Assembly: GCA_022821585.1 (NCBI GenBank) | Contig: JAJEDI010000030.1 | Span: forward strand, 1 to 64,000 | DNA: 64,000 bases | From: Caldilineaceae bacterium | GTDB lineage: Bacteria; Chloroflexota; Anaerolineae; Caldilineales; Caldilineaceae | Reading direction: 5' to 3' | Part shown: piece after piece, positions 54,814 through 64,000 of the stretch | Layout of the letters: the number at the start of each line of letters is the position of its first letter | How positions within the stretch are numbered: position 1 is the stretch's first letter | Made by a program: the position numbers and the translations under genes | The notes under the pieces: model-generated | Told to the model about the DNA's origin: nothing | The model's input: only the letters and a program-made list of their open reading frames with translations | Databases searched by the model: none

Positions 54814-57120
54814 ATGGCGGCTACCAAGCGTAAGCGGAGAAAACTTCAGAATACCTGGAACAGCGCTGCTCTTAAGGTAAGTGCCCAGAACCTGCTTGCC
54901 AAGCACTCCAGTGTGGTACTGGGGTTCGCCGTACTGATGTTTGGCGCATACCTTGGATTCACTCTTATTGTTTCGCGGCAGGATTCGTGGACACTCTGGC
55001 TGGCGGGCAGAATGGCGTGGCCGCTGGTGTTCAGCCTGCTTGTGACGGGCGTGGTTATGATACTGGGGGACAGGGCCGGCTACTGGCATCCGGAGGCGCT
55101 GGTCGGTGGGGAACTTCTGTTGTTGTCGCTGGCCTCATTGGAGCACATCAGCGGGAACCAGTTTGTCGAATGGTCGCTTCCCGCGCCCGGCCAGGGGGCC
55201 GGTCTGATCGGGTGGGTATCAGGCAACGTACTGGTCAGCCTGCTCGGTCAGGTACCGGCAGCCTTTGCCGCAGTTCTGCTGGCTCTTCTGAGTACCTTCT
55301 TGTTGTTTCGCCATACGCCCCTGATTTACCTGTTCGGTTTCATTGGTCAAATGCGCCGAGATCTGGCCGAACCTCTGGCCGATTCCTCCGAGGCTTCTCA
55401 TCCTGAACCGGAGGATATCCTTGTTCCGGACAACGTGGAAGTGGAATCTCGCCCGCTGGAAGAGGAGGAGGTTACACGCCCTGCACAGGCTCCCCTTCCG
55501 GTGGAGGAGCCCTTCCCTGAACCGGACACACGGGATTTGACTGAACCGTTGGAGTCGGGCCTTCCGGTGAAGTCGGAACTGCCTGCCTCGGAAGCGGTGC
55601 GTGCCAGACGCAGACCCAAAGCAGGCGGTTCGGGCGAGCGTCCGTTGAAGCATCTGCGGAAAGAGGATGAACTGCCCCCTACCGAGCTGCTGGCAGACGA
55701 TGCCGGCCAGCTTGCGTGGGACATCGAGGGCATGGCCGAGGTTATCCAGGAGACTTTGTCGGATTTTGACATTCCGGTGGAGATCGTCAACATAGAGACG
55801 GGGCCGACCATCACGCAGTTCGGGGTGCAGCCCCTATACCTGGAGCGGGCCGGACAGAGGCGCAAAGTGCGGGTCAGCCGCATCGCTGCGGTCGCCGACG
55901 ATCTGGCGCTGGCCCTTGCTGCACCGGCTATCCGAATAGAAGCGCCCGTACCCGGCCAGCCCTTCGTCGGCATCGAGGTGCCGAACCCGGAGAAGAGCAT
56001 GGTGGGCATGAAGGGCATCCTCGAAGGCAAGCAGATGGCGAGACAGGGGGGTAGGCTGCCACTGGCTCTCGGCAGGGACACCTCGGGGACGCCCGTTGTC
56101 ACAGACCTTGCGCGCGCCCCGCATCTGTTGATCGCGGGTGCGACTGGTTCAGGTAAGTCGGCATGCATCAACGGTGTGATCGTCAGCCTACTAATGTACC
56201 ATGGCCCGGAGACGCTTCGCTTCATCATGGTCGACCCCAAGCTAGTGGAGCTACCCGGCTACAATAGCATCCCGCATATGATAGGCAAAGTGATCACCGA
56301 TCTGGAGGACGTTCACGGCGCGTTGACGTGGCTTCTCCTGCAGATGGATGATCGCTACGTCATGTTCAGGGAGTATAGGGTCCGGGACATCGAGTCCTAC
56401 AATCGCCTCGCTCGACGCCGAAAGAAGCTGGAACCGCTGCCCCATATCGTCCTCATTGTCGACGAATTGGCGGACCTGATGATGACCGCGCCGGAGGAGA
56501 TCGAGAAACAACTCGTTCGCCTGGCTCAGATGGCACGCGCCACCGGCATCCATCTTGTCCTGGCAACGCAGCGCCCGAGCACCGACGTGGTGACAGGCCT
56601 TATCAAAGCCAATTTCCCCTCGCGCATCGCCTTCGCTGTTACAAGCCAGGTCGATAGCCGCGTCATTATGGATTCGCCGGGAGCCGAGAAGTTGCTTGGC
56701 CAGGGCGACATGCTCTTCATGCGGCCGGACAAGGCCAAGGTCGAACGTGTGCAAGGCAGTTACGTCACCGATTCGGAGATCAGGAGCATGGTCGAGTGGT
56801 GGACGGAACGCGGCATTCTCGAAAATCCAAATGGACAGGCCGTAAGGGTTGCACCCTGGATTGGCCTGTTGGACCGTTTGGACGATGAAGAGGAACTCCT
56901 GGCAGAGGCAATTGATGCCATTCGCGGCGAAAAGACGATCAGCGCCAGCTTTGTGCAGCGAGAATTGAAGATCGGCTATCCGCGGGCGGCCCGCCTGGTC
57001 AGTTTACTCGAGTCGAAAGGTCTCCTCAGGGCAGAGGCGGGCGGCGACCAGAGACGGACGGTCTTGCTAAAGGAGATCTCTGCGTCAGGCGAGGAAGACG
57101 AGGGGCTTGAAGAGGCTTGA
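54814..57120 (+). CDS. ftsK: DNA translocase FtsK/SpoIIIE
   Basis: This 768-residue hexameric motor moves DNA at the division septum for chromosome segregation. The N-terminus has about four membrane helices (25-180), then an acidic Pro/Glu linker (185-260), then the FtsK-alpha and RecA-like motor domains: Walker A GATGSGKS (442-449) and Walker B HIVLIVDELADLMMT, with the ATQRPSTDVVTGLIK segment. The C-terminal winged helix (about 688-760, YPRAARLVSLLESKGLL) is the FtsK-gamma domain that reads KOPS. The N-terminal part is shorter than in E. coli. It starts 61 bases after the receptor-like gene. Confidence 0.95.
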   Translation: MAATKRKRRKLQNTWNSAALKVSAQNLLAKHSSVVLGFAVLMFGAYLGFTLIVSRQDSWTLWLAGRMAWPLVFSLLVTGVVMILGDRAGYWHPEALVGGELLLLSLASLEHISGNQFVEWSLPAPGQGAGLIGWVSGNVLVSLLGQVPAAFAAVLLALLSTFLLFRHTPLIYLFGFIGQMRRDLAEPLADSSEASHPEPEDILVPDNVEVESRPLEEEEVTRPAQAPLPVEEPFPEPDTRDLTEPLESGLPVKSELPASEAVRARRRPKAGGSGERPLKHLRKEDELPPTELLADDAGQLAWDIEGMAEVIQETLSDFDIPVEIVNIETGPTITQFGVQPLYLERAGQRRKVRVSRIAAVADDLALALAAPAIRIEAPVPGQPFVGIEVPNPEKSMVGMKGILEGKQMARQGGRLPLALGRDTSGTPVVTDLARAPHLLIAGATGSGKSACINGVIVSLLMYHGPETLRFIMVDPKLVELPGYNSIPHMIGKVITDLEDVHGALTWLLLQMDDRYVMFREYRVRDIESYNRLARRRKKLEPLPHIVLIVDELADLMMTAPEEIEKQLVRLAQMARATGIHLVLATQRPSTDVVTGLIKANFPSRIAFAVTSQVDSRVIMDSPGAEKLLGQGDMLFMRPDKAKVERVQGSYVTDSEIRSMVEWWTERGILENPNGQAVRVAPWIGLLDRLDDEEELLAEAIDAIRGEKTISASFVQRELKIGYPRAARLVSLLESKGLLRAEAGGDQRRTVLLKEISASGEEDEGLEEA

Positions 57121-57136
57121 CAACTGAATGATATTG

Positions 57137-57160
57137 GAACCGTTACTATAGTAAAGGTTC
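57137..57160. promoter_or_regulatory. 24-base palindrome upstream of the ADC-family gene
   Basis: GAACC-G-TTACTATAGTAA-A-GGTTC is a near-perfect inverted repeat (one mismatched pair) with a perfect 12-base centre containing TATAGT. It lies 67 bases before the ATG of the next gene and could be an operator overlapping a -10 box; no regulator can be named. Confidence 0.5.
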
Positions 57161-57227
57161 GGCCTGCAGTGACGGCCGATGCCAAGCACGAGCAAAGTCA
57201 GTTTCAAAAGCAGCAGGAGAAAAAGTG

Positions 57228-58064
57228 ATGCCCTACTCCTTCCAGCCCAATGCCATGTACCGAATGCCGACCCATTTTGGCCCGAGGACGGGTCCGCGCC
57301 GCGGGCCTGACGGGCAGGGATTCGACTGCGTTGACAGCCCCAAAAGCATTTCCTATTCGGTCAGCTATCTCACGCACGGTGCGGCCGCGGAGGCGATATT
57401 GCCGCCAGGCTTTGCTCTGAAAGGCGAGCCAGTAGTTACGATCAGCGCGACCTACATGAAGGAGATAGACTGGCTGGCGGGGCGGGGATACAACACTCTG
57501 GGGGCTTCAGTTCCAGTCACGTATGCCGGCCGAGTGGACAACGTGAGCGGCAGCTTGCTTCTCGTACTTTGGGAAAACCTGACCGATCCCATCCTGACCG
57601 GCCGCGAGGAGCTGGGTTTTTCCAAGATATACTGTGAACTGCCGGAGCCTGTCGTGTACACCGGTGCCTCTCACTGCGTCGGAAGCTGGCTCGGATTCCG
57701 CTTTCTGGACCTGCGATTGCACGAAATGACCGAACTGTCGGAGCAGGAAATCGCGACTCAGTCTGCTAAGTCGGGCGGCGACGGAACGCTTCACTACAAG
57801 TATGTACCGCGGACGGGCGAATGGGGAACTGCGGACGCTGAATACGCTGTCCTGACGCCGGCACATACGCCCAACCGTCGCGTACTGGGCATGTGGCGGG
57901 GCCAAGGAACGGTTGCGTGGCATCGGGCCAGGTGGGAGGATATGCCCACCCAGTACAACATAGTCAACTGTCTGGCCGATCTGGAGATTCTGGCGTATCG
58001 CGGGGCAACGATTACCCAGACCATTGGCGGCAAGGACCTGAGCGATCAACGCATATTAGAGTAA
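57228..58064 (+). CDS. Acetoacetate decarboxylase-fold protein
   Basis: This 278-residue protein has an acetoacetate-decarboxylase-like (ADC) fold. The Schiff-base lysine region GREELGFSKIYCELPEP is visible at about 125-141, as are the hydrophobic core strands ISYSVSYLTHGAAAEAILPPG and PVTYAGRVDNVSGSL. Family members act as decarboxylases, lyases or aldolase-like enzymes. An N-terminal extension of 40 residues, Pro/Gly-rich, precedes the core. ATG at 57228 (AGGAG eight bases upstream) is preferred to the GTG just before it. It lies after ftsK by about 107 bases. Confidence 0.75.
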   Translation: MPYSFQPNAMYRMPTHFGPRTGPRRGPDGQGFDCVDSPKSISYSVSYLTHGAAAEAILPPGFALKGEPVVTISATYMKEIDWLAGRGYNTLGASVPVTYAGRVDNVSGSLLLVLWENLTDPILTGREELGFSKIYCELPEPVVYTGASHCVGSWLGFRFLDLRLHEMTELSEQEIATQSAKSGGDGTLHYKYVPRTGEWGTADAEYAVLTPAHTPNRRVLGMWRGQGTVAWHRARWEDMPTQYNIVNCLADLEILAYRGATITQTIGGKDLSDQRILE

Positions 58065-58307
58065 GCACCTGGGCTAGGTCCATTAGGCTGTTGAACTCCG
58101 CAGGATTCTTTCCTAAAGCATTTGAATCCGGGTCGGAGGACCGCTATTTCAGCTGCACAGCAGGACATTTGATCTATTGTCGAGCGATCTAGTATTCGGC
58201 CTGGCTGAGTTTGAGGCCTGCTCTCCCTTCCCGCGCCTCAAGGCAATCCTGCAACCTCTTTGTCAGTTGCTCACGAGAATGCGGCCTCGTGCACATGGTC
58301 TCACTGC

Positions 58308-59114
58308 TTACCTCATGAATGAACCACCTGTGACAGGAAGAGAGAGACCAGTGAGAAAGTCGGCTCCATCTGAGGCCAAGAACGATACGGCATGAGCGAG
58401 ATCGTCGGTTTGGGCGAGGCGACCTATAGGTGTACTACCCGCGGCACCTGACAGCAGGGCGTCGGTTGCTTCCTTTACTTGCAGCGAAGGGTTGGAGAAC
58501 AGGTTGGTCATGTGGCCAACGCGCTCGGTGGGCGTCAGGCTCGGGCAGATTGCATTTACAGTTATGCCATGCTCGGCCAGTTCCTGGGCAAGTGATTGGG
58601 TCAGGCCGACGATGCCGAATTTGGATGAACAGTAGGCAGCGAAGCGGGCGATGCCGCGCAGCCCCAGAACGGAGGAGACGCTGATAATCCGTCCGCCGCC
58701 GCCGCGGGCGACCATGTGACGTGCGGCAGCCCGGCTGCAGACAAAGGTGCCTTTGAGATTGACGGACATGACGCGGTCCCACTCATCTTCTTCGAGCTCG
58801 ACGACCGGGACACGATCTCTGCCCCCGCGAGCGGCCGCGTTATTTACGAGAATATCGATTTTGCCAAACGCATCCACCGCTTGCTGCATGGCCGCCATGA
58901 CTGAGGCCGAGTCGGTCACATCGCAGGTCAGGGCCAGAGAACGGCGCCCCAACCCCTCTATTTCCGACTTGAGCGCTGGAAGGCCTCCCCAGTCGGCGTC
59001 GGGATACGGTTTTTCGACGTAATCGGTTACGACAACATCTGCGCCATCTTCTGCCAACCGGTGCGCGATTCCACGACCGATTCCGTGTTCGCCCCCGGCG
59101 CCAGTGACGAACAC
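58308..59114 (-). CDS. Short-chain dehydrogenase/reductase (possible AUA start at 59138)
   Basis: This SDR of 268 residues (276 if the AUA start is used) has TGAGGEHGIGR, NNAA in place of NNAG, and YCSSK (catalytic Tyr and Lys), with Ser in ISVSSVLGL. From the GTG at 59114 the protein would begin directly at the first beta strand. Eight codons further upstream, in frame, the sequence reads I-Y-D-L-S-G-K-I, a normal SDR lead-in, and begins with ATA seven bases after a strong GGAGGA (59146-59151). So the natural start could be ATA, or the genome or assembly has an ATG-to-ATA change. The substrate is unknown. Confidence 0.85.
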   Translation of the reverse strand: MFVTGAGGEHGIGRGIAHRLAEDGADVVVTDYVEKPYPDADWGGLPALKSEIEGLGRRSLALTCDVTDSASVMAAMQQAVDAFGKIDILVNNAAARGGRDRVPVVELEEDEWDRVMSVNLKGTFVCSRAAARHMVARGGGGRIISVSSVLGLRGIARFAAYCSSKFGIVGLTQSLAQELAEHGITVNAICPSLTPTERVGHMTNLFSNPSLQVKEATDALLSGAAGSTPIGRLAQTDDLAHAVSFLASDGADFLTGLSLPVTGGSFMR

Positions 59115-59162
59115 AATCTTTCCCGAAAGGTCGTATATTTCTCAGTCCTCCAAGTGGTAATG

Positions 59163-59168
59163 TATACT
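59163..59168 (+). promoter_or_regulatory. Candidate -10 box of the tRNA-Val gene
   Basis: TATACT lies 12 bases before the tRNA start. With TTCTCA at 59139-59144 and an 18-base spacer it may form the promoter. The spacer overlaps the ribosome-binding site of the divergent SDR gene. Confidence 0.4.
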
Positions 59169-59180
59169 ACTTGCCCAATT

Positions 59181-59254
59181 GGGCGGTTAGCTCAGCTGGT
59201 TAGAGCGATTCCCTTACAAGGAATAGGCCGGCGGTTCGAGTCCGTCACCGCCCA
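59181..59254 (+). tRNA. tRNA-Val (TAC)
   Basis: The full cloverleaf is visible: acceptor stem GGGCGGT/ACCGCCC with discriminator A, D-loop with AGCTCAGCTGGTTAGAG, five-base anticodon stem ATTCC/GGAAT around the loop CTTACAA, anticodon TAC at 59215-59217, and the T arm with TTCGAGT. The 3' CCA is not encoded (CAA follows). Codons GTA and, by wobble, other GTN are read. Confidence 0.97.
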
Positions 59255-59356
59255 CAAACTTTTCACAATGCAGTGATTTCTTCAACATTGTGCGGATGCA
59301 TTGCAATTTCGGGCGCCTGTCGTGAAGACCGGCGCCTTTGCATTTGGCAGCATTGG

Positions 59357-60427
59357 CTAGGCCAGAAGGGGGATAGTCCGTTTCTCACTGGCACTGAGGA
59401 TTGCCGAGTCTACGATCTGCTGGCCGATTCGACAGATCGCGGGCGACAGGGGACCCTCAGGCTCTTGACCGGTCTCCAGACAGTGAACGAAGTACTGGAT
59501 TACGTTTTGGTTTGGGGCCGACAGCAGGTCAACGGGCTGGTCATAGCCTTCGGGACGAATCGGCGTCTGGACCCGCACCGTGTCCTCGTAGTCGTAGCTG
59601 CTGATCGTGCCACCGGTCCCCTTCAAAACGAATCCGCACTTGGGCTGGGGTTGCAAGGTCCAGGGGTCGGTAAAGGTGCCCCAGCGGGTCTCAAACTTGG
59701 AGAGCCCGAACTCATATTTGCAGATCGTGATGCTGTGTTCGTCTACTTCCAGGCCGGCGGGGGCGTCGACTACGGTTGTCACCTCCCGGGGGGCCCTGCC
59801 GCCAAGAAACCAGGTCCCGAGCGTAACTCCGTAGCCCAGATAGTCCAGGAGTGATCCACCACCCTGGGACTTCTGATAGAACCAGCTTTCGCTCTTACGC
59901 TGCCTGTACTCTTCGTCGGTCTCCTCCTTGTCGGCAACGTGAAAAAGCGGACCGCGATTGCCGTCATAGTAGTGGACCTCTACCAGATCGCCGATGGTTT
60001 CTTCTGCCAGCAGCCTTTTGGCCGTCACATGACATGGGTACCAGCGCAGCGGCCAGTTGATGATGAACTGCTTCTGCGTCTCTGACATCGCCGCGATCAT
60101 ACTGTCTGCTGCGGCCAGGTCGGCGGCGAAAGGCTTTTCGAGGAGGACGTGCACGTCGTAGGGGGCAACATTGCACACCCACTCGGCATGGGTCGCAGTT
60201 GAGGGACACAGAATCACTATGTCAGGCTGGGTCCTTTGCAGGCACTCGCGAAAGTCGGTAAAGACCTGCTCTTCGGGAATGGAAAAGTTCTCGATTGCAG
60301 AGACCATCCTCTCTCTGTCAGTATGGCAAACACCGACGATCTCCACCTCATGATGCTCGTGGCACTGACGAAGGAGATCGCCCATATGGGAATGGTCAAA
60401 GTTAATGCCAGCAACTTTCCAGGTCAT
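59357..60427 (-). CDS. Gfo/Idh/MocA family oxidoreductase
   Basis: This 356-residue NAD(P)-dependent oxidoreductase starts with the Rossmann segment VAGINFDHSHMGDLL, a variant of the usual GxGxxG, and carries the EKP motif (HVLLEKPFA) typical of glucose-fructose oxidoreductase and inositol dehydrogenase families. The later GGGSLLDYLGYG is the His/Asp-helix region in which the usual catalytic His is Tyr, so the substrate may differ from common sugars. The C-terminal domain is alpha/beta as expected. No sugar-transport genes are nearby. Start codon ATG at 60427, weak ribosome-binding site. Confidence 0.88.
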   Translation of the reverse strand: MTWKVAGINFDHSHMGDLLRQCHEHHEVEIVGVCHTDRERMVSAIENFSIPEEQVFTDFRECLQRTQPDIVILCPSTATHAEWVCNVAPYDVHVLLEKPFAADLAAADSMIAAMSETQKQFIINWPLRWYPCHVTAKRLLAEETIGDLVEVHYYDGNRGPLFHVADKEETDEEYRQRKSESWFYQKSQGGGSLLDYLGYGVTLGTWFLGGRAPREVTTVVDAPAGLEVDEHSITICKYEFGLSKFETRWGTFTDPWTLQPQPKCGFVLKGTGGTISSYDYEDTVRVQTPIRPEGYDQPVDLLSAPNQNVIQYFVHCLETGQEPEGPLSPAICRIGQQIVDSAILSASEKRTIPLLA

Positions 60428-60748
60428 TTTTGCGTCTGAGTTTCCAGTGGCACCTGATATTCAGGACAGTCGGGAGCCAGCAGCTGGTTCCGGCACAGCC
60501 AGGATTGACAACAATTAGTCAGATATCGAGTGAACTCCGAGGAATAGACCTTAGAATGACTGCCCTCTATTGCCGAGCCTGGCTTCGACAGGCGGCGCAA
60601 ACTGGCCTAGGGTCTTCCCAGCGATTATCGCCGAATTCGATTGTGCATGTCAATAAAGTCTTGCAACTGCAGTCAGAATCTCTGATAATACACGTCGCGC
60701 AGCCTGTCACTGCATCGCCTGTGGATGTTGGAATCTGACCGAGGCAAG
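60428..60748. other. Intergenic region with nadE promoter
   Basis: This 321-base divergent region carries no gene that I can see. The one well-formed signal is the nadE promoter at 60661-60689. Confidence 0.5.
60661..60689 (+). promoter_or_regulatory. Candidate promoter of nadE
   Basis: TTGCAA (60661-60666) and GATAAT (60684-60689) are separated by exactly 17 bases. The leader would be about 53 bases. Confidence 0.6.
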
Positions 60749-62908
<2,160 letters not shown>

Positions 62909-63084
62909 AGGGAGAACGCTGGACTGGCGGGGCTAATCTGATGGCGCCCGCCGCCAAGGCGTTTCCTTCACAGGCGGTGGTGGCCCTGGCGGGCTAAGAG
63001 GCCCAACTCCAAACTTTCCTCAGGCCCCATCACAATTCCGCGTGCAATCCGGGCGGAACCTCAGAAACCCTTGAAATAGTCAGT

Positions 63085-64000
63085 TCAATTGCGGCGTTTA
63101 CGGGGCCGGCGAGTCCGGCCGCTGCGACGTCTATTGCGTCCCTGCCTGGGCGCGCGTTCGGCGGGACTTTCTTCGGGCAGCGCGGGTGGAGCGTGCAGAG
63201 AGTCCTGATAGAAGTCGTCGACGAGCATTGCCAGAAGGATCTGGCCTTCGTCAGATTCCATCCACTCGTCGATCAAGGGCCGGAATCTACGCATTCGTTC
63301 GCTTTTCAGATTGTCGCGGCCGCGTATCTTGGCCTCGAGGAGGGAGGTGACGCGTTCGGAGACGGTGGTAGCCACCTCGTCATCGGAAGGGAGCTTACGC
63401 TCCTCCAAGGGAATGCCGTAGCGTTTAGCGATTCGCTCCATCTGCATGCGCTCGTCGAAGGAGGCGGTGAGGGAGATGGCGGCCCCGGAGGAGCCGGCGC
63501 GGGCGGTGCGCCCGGCCCTGTGAATATAGGACTCAGGATCTTCGGGCGGTTCGTACTGAAATACATGAGAAAGTTCGGGAATGTCGATGCCGCGGGCCGC
63601 CACATCGGTGGCCACGAGTAGTCTCAGTTTTCCCTCCCGGACTCGTCGCATCACACGCTCACGCTCGTTCTGATTGAGGTCAGAGCTGATTTTATCGGCA
63701 TCGTAACCGAAGCGCTGCAGGACTATGGTTACGTAGTCGACGGTCCGACGTGTGTTGCAGAAAACGATCGCGGCTGCGGGGTTTTCTACCTCGATCAGAC
63801 GCACGAGCGCCCGGTCTTTTTTCATGCCGGGGTCGGCGTAAAGGACATGTTCGGCCTCGGCTACGTGGACGCGATCTCGACTGAGGCTGAGGAAGTCCGG
63901 GTCAGTGAGAAACTGCTGGGCCAATCGCAAGACGTGCGCCGGGAAAGTAGCAGAAAACATCGAACCGAGAATCGGTCTTGAAGGAAGAAACGTCTGCACC
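63085..64000 (-). CDS. DEAD-box RNA helicase, C-terminal part (5' end outside window)
   Basis: The frame is open to the window edge, so the first RecA domain with Walker A and DEAD motifs is missing. What remains starts just before motif III (SAT in MFSATFP), and continues with the second RecA domain: VFCNTRRTVDY, motif V ATDVAARGIDI and motif VI YIHRAGRTARAG. The end is a highly basic Arg-rich tail (GRNRRRSGRTRRPRKRRN), probably RNA-binding. Members of this family remodel RNA in ribosome assembly or decay. It is read on the minus strand, converging with nadE. Confidence 0.92.
   Translation of the reverse strand, partial: VQTFLPSRPILGSMFSATFPAHVLRLAQQFLTDPDFLSLSRDRVHVAEAEHVLYADPGMKKDRALVRLIEVENPAAAIVFCNTRRTVDYVTIVLQRFGYDADKISSDLNQNERERVMRRVREGKLRLLVATDVAARGIDIPELSHVFQYEPPEDPESYIHRAGRTARAGSSGAAISLTASFDERMQMERIAKRYGIPLEERKLPSDDEVATTVSERVTSLLEAKIRGRDNLKSERMRRFRPLIDEWMESDEGQILLAMLVDDFYQDSLHAPPALPEESPAERAPRQGRNRRRSGRTRRPRKRRN

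Noticed and set aside
57117-57122. TTGACA hexamer at the ftsK stop codon as a -35 box for the next gene
   Set aside because: No -10 hexamer lies at 16-18 bases; the nearest, TATAGT, is 24 bases away.

Overview
The window is one GC-rich bacterial chromosomal segment with about 48 protein genes, one tRNA and no transposase, phage gene, rRNA or CRISPR array that I can see. The gene mix suggests a Chloroflexota lineage (Caldilinea/Anaerolinea-like), possibly free-living marine or sponge-associated. Pointers are two phytanoyl-CoA-dioxygenase-type enzymes, many short-chain dehydrogenases and sugar-acid-type enzymes, a type-2 isoleucyl-tRNA synthetase under a T-box, a type II isopentenyl-diphosphate isomerase, and a B12/radical-SAM protein of the TIGR03960 type. 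The taxonomic placement is inference; no marker gene settles it.

Layout. 0-6.7 kb, minus strand: ABC substrate-binding lipoprotein, three short-chain dehydrogenases with a MaoC-type hydratase, a second solute-binding lipoprotein, and gcvH. 6.8-11.2 kb, minus strand: promoter, isoleucine T-box, AlaX-like editing protein and ileS, which together form a very clear regulated unit. 11.4-14.3 kb: two tandem DUF21/CBS/CorC membrane proteins. 14.5-20.4 kb: UbiA-family prenyltransferase, a PHP-AlbA_2 fusion protein, and Lon protease. 20.3-21.4 kb: 1.1 kb of gene-free, repeat-rich DNA. 21.4-24.6 kb: a catabolic trio (enolase superfamily, PhyH dioxygenase, 2-hydroxyacid dehydrogenase). 24.9-26.8 kb: a Met-rich lipoprotein plus a MauG/CcpA-type di-heme protein. 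26.8-34.7 kb: hydroxyacid dehydrogenase, glycosyltransferase, MOSC protein, two methyltransferases, alpha/beta hydrolase, aldo/keto reductase, a second PhyH enzyme and a VOC protein.

35.1-36.4 kb holds two tandem small membrane proteins of unknown function with their own promoter-like region and terminator. 37-45 kb carries central pyruvate metabolism: a two-gene pyruvate:ferredoxin oxidoreductase ended by a terminator, then pyruvate dehydrogenase E1-alpha, E1-beta and E2. 45-47.3 kb is an unusual single protein joining isopentenyl-diphosphate isomerase to a polyprenyl diphosphate synthase. 47.5-51.5 kb has acyl carrier protein, a MobA-like nucleotidyltransferase, a radical-SAM protein and PgeF. 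51.7-57.1 kb has an unknown membrane-anchored protein, a multi-pass receptor-like protein lacking a kinase domain, and FtsK/SpoIIIE. 57.2-64 kb has an acetoacetate-decarboxylase-fold protein, a short-chain dehydrogenase, tRNA-Val(TAC), a Gfo/Idh/MocA oxidoreductase, glutamine-dependent NAD synthetase and a DEAD-box helicase cut by the window end.

A dispersed intergenic repeat made of two hairpins occurs three times (near 31, 21,110 and 36,695), always in the same orientation and always in gene-free DNA. The strongest leads for something new are the isomerase-prenyltransferase fusion, the Ile-T-box controlling an AlaX-like editor, the tandem 35-36 kb membrane pair, the kinase-less receptor with a C-terminal helix-turn-helix, the PHP-AlbA_2 fusion, and the two PhyH enzymes in which the usual iron-binding HxD reads HxG.
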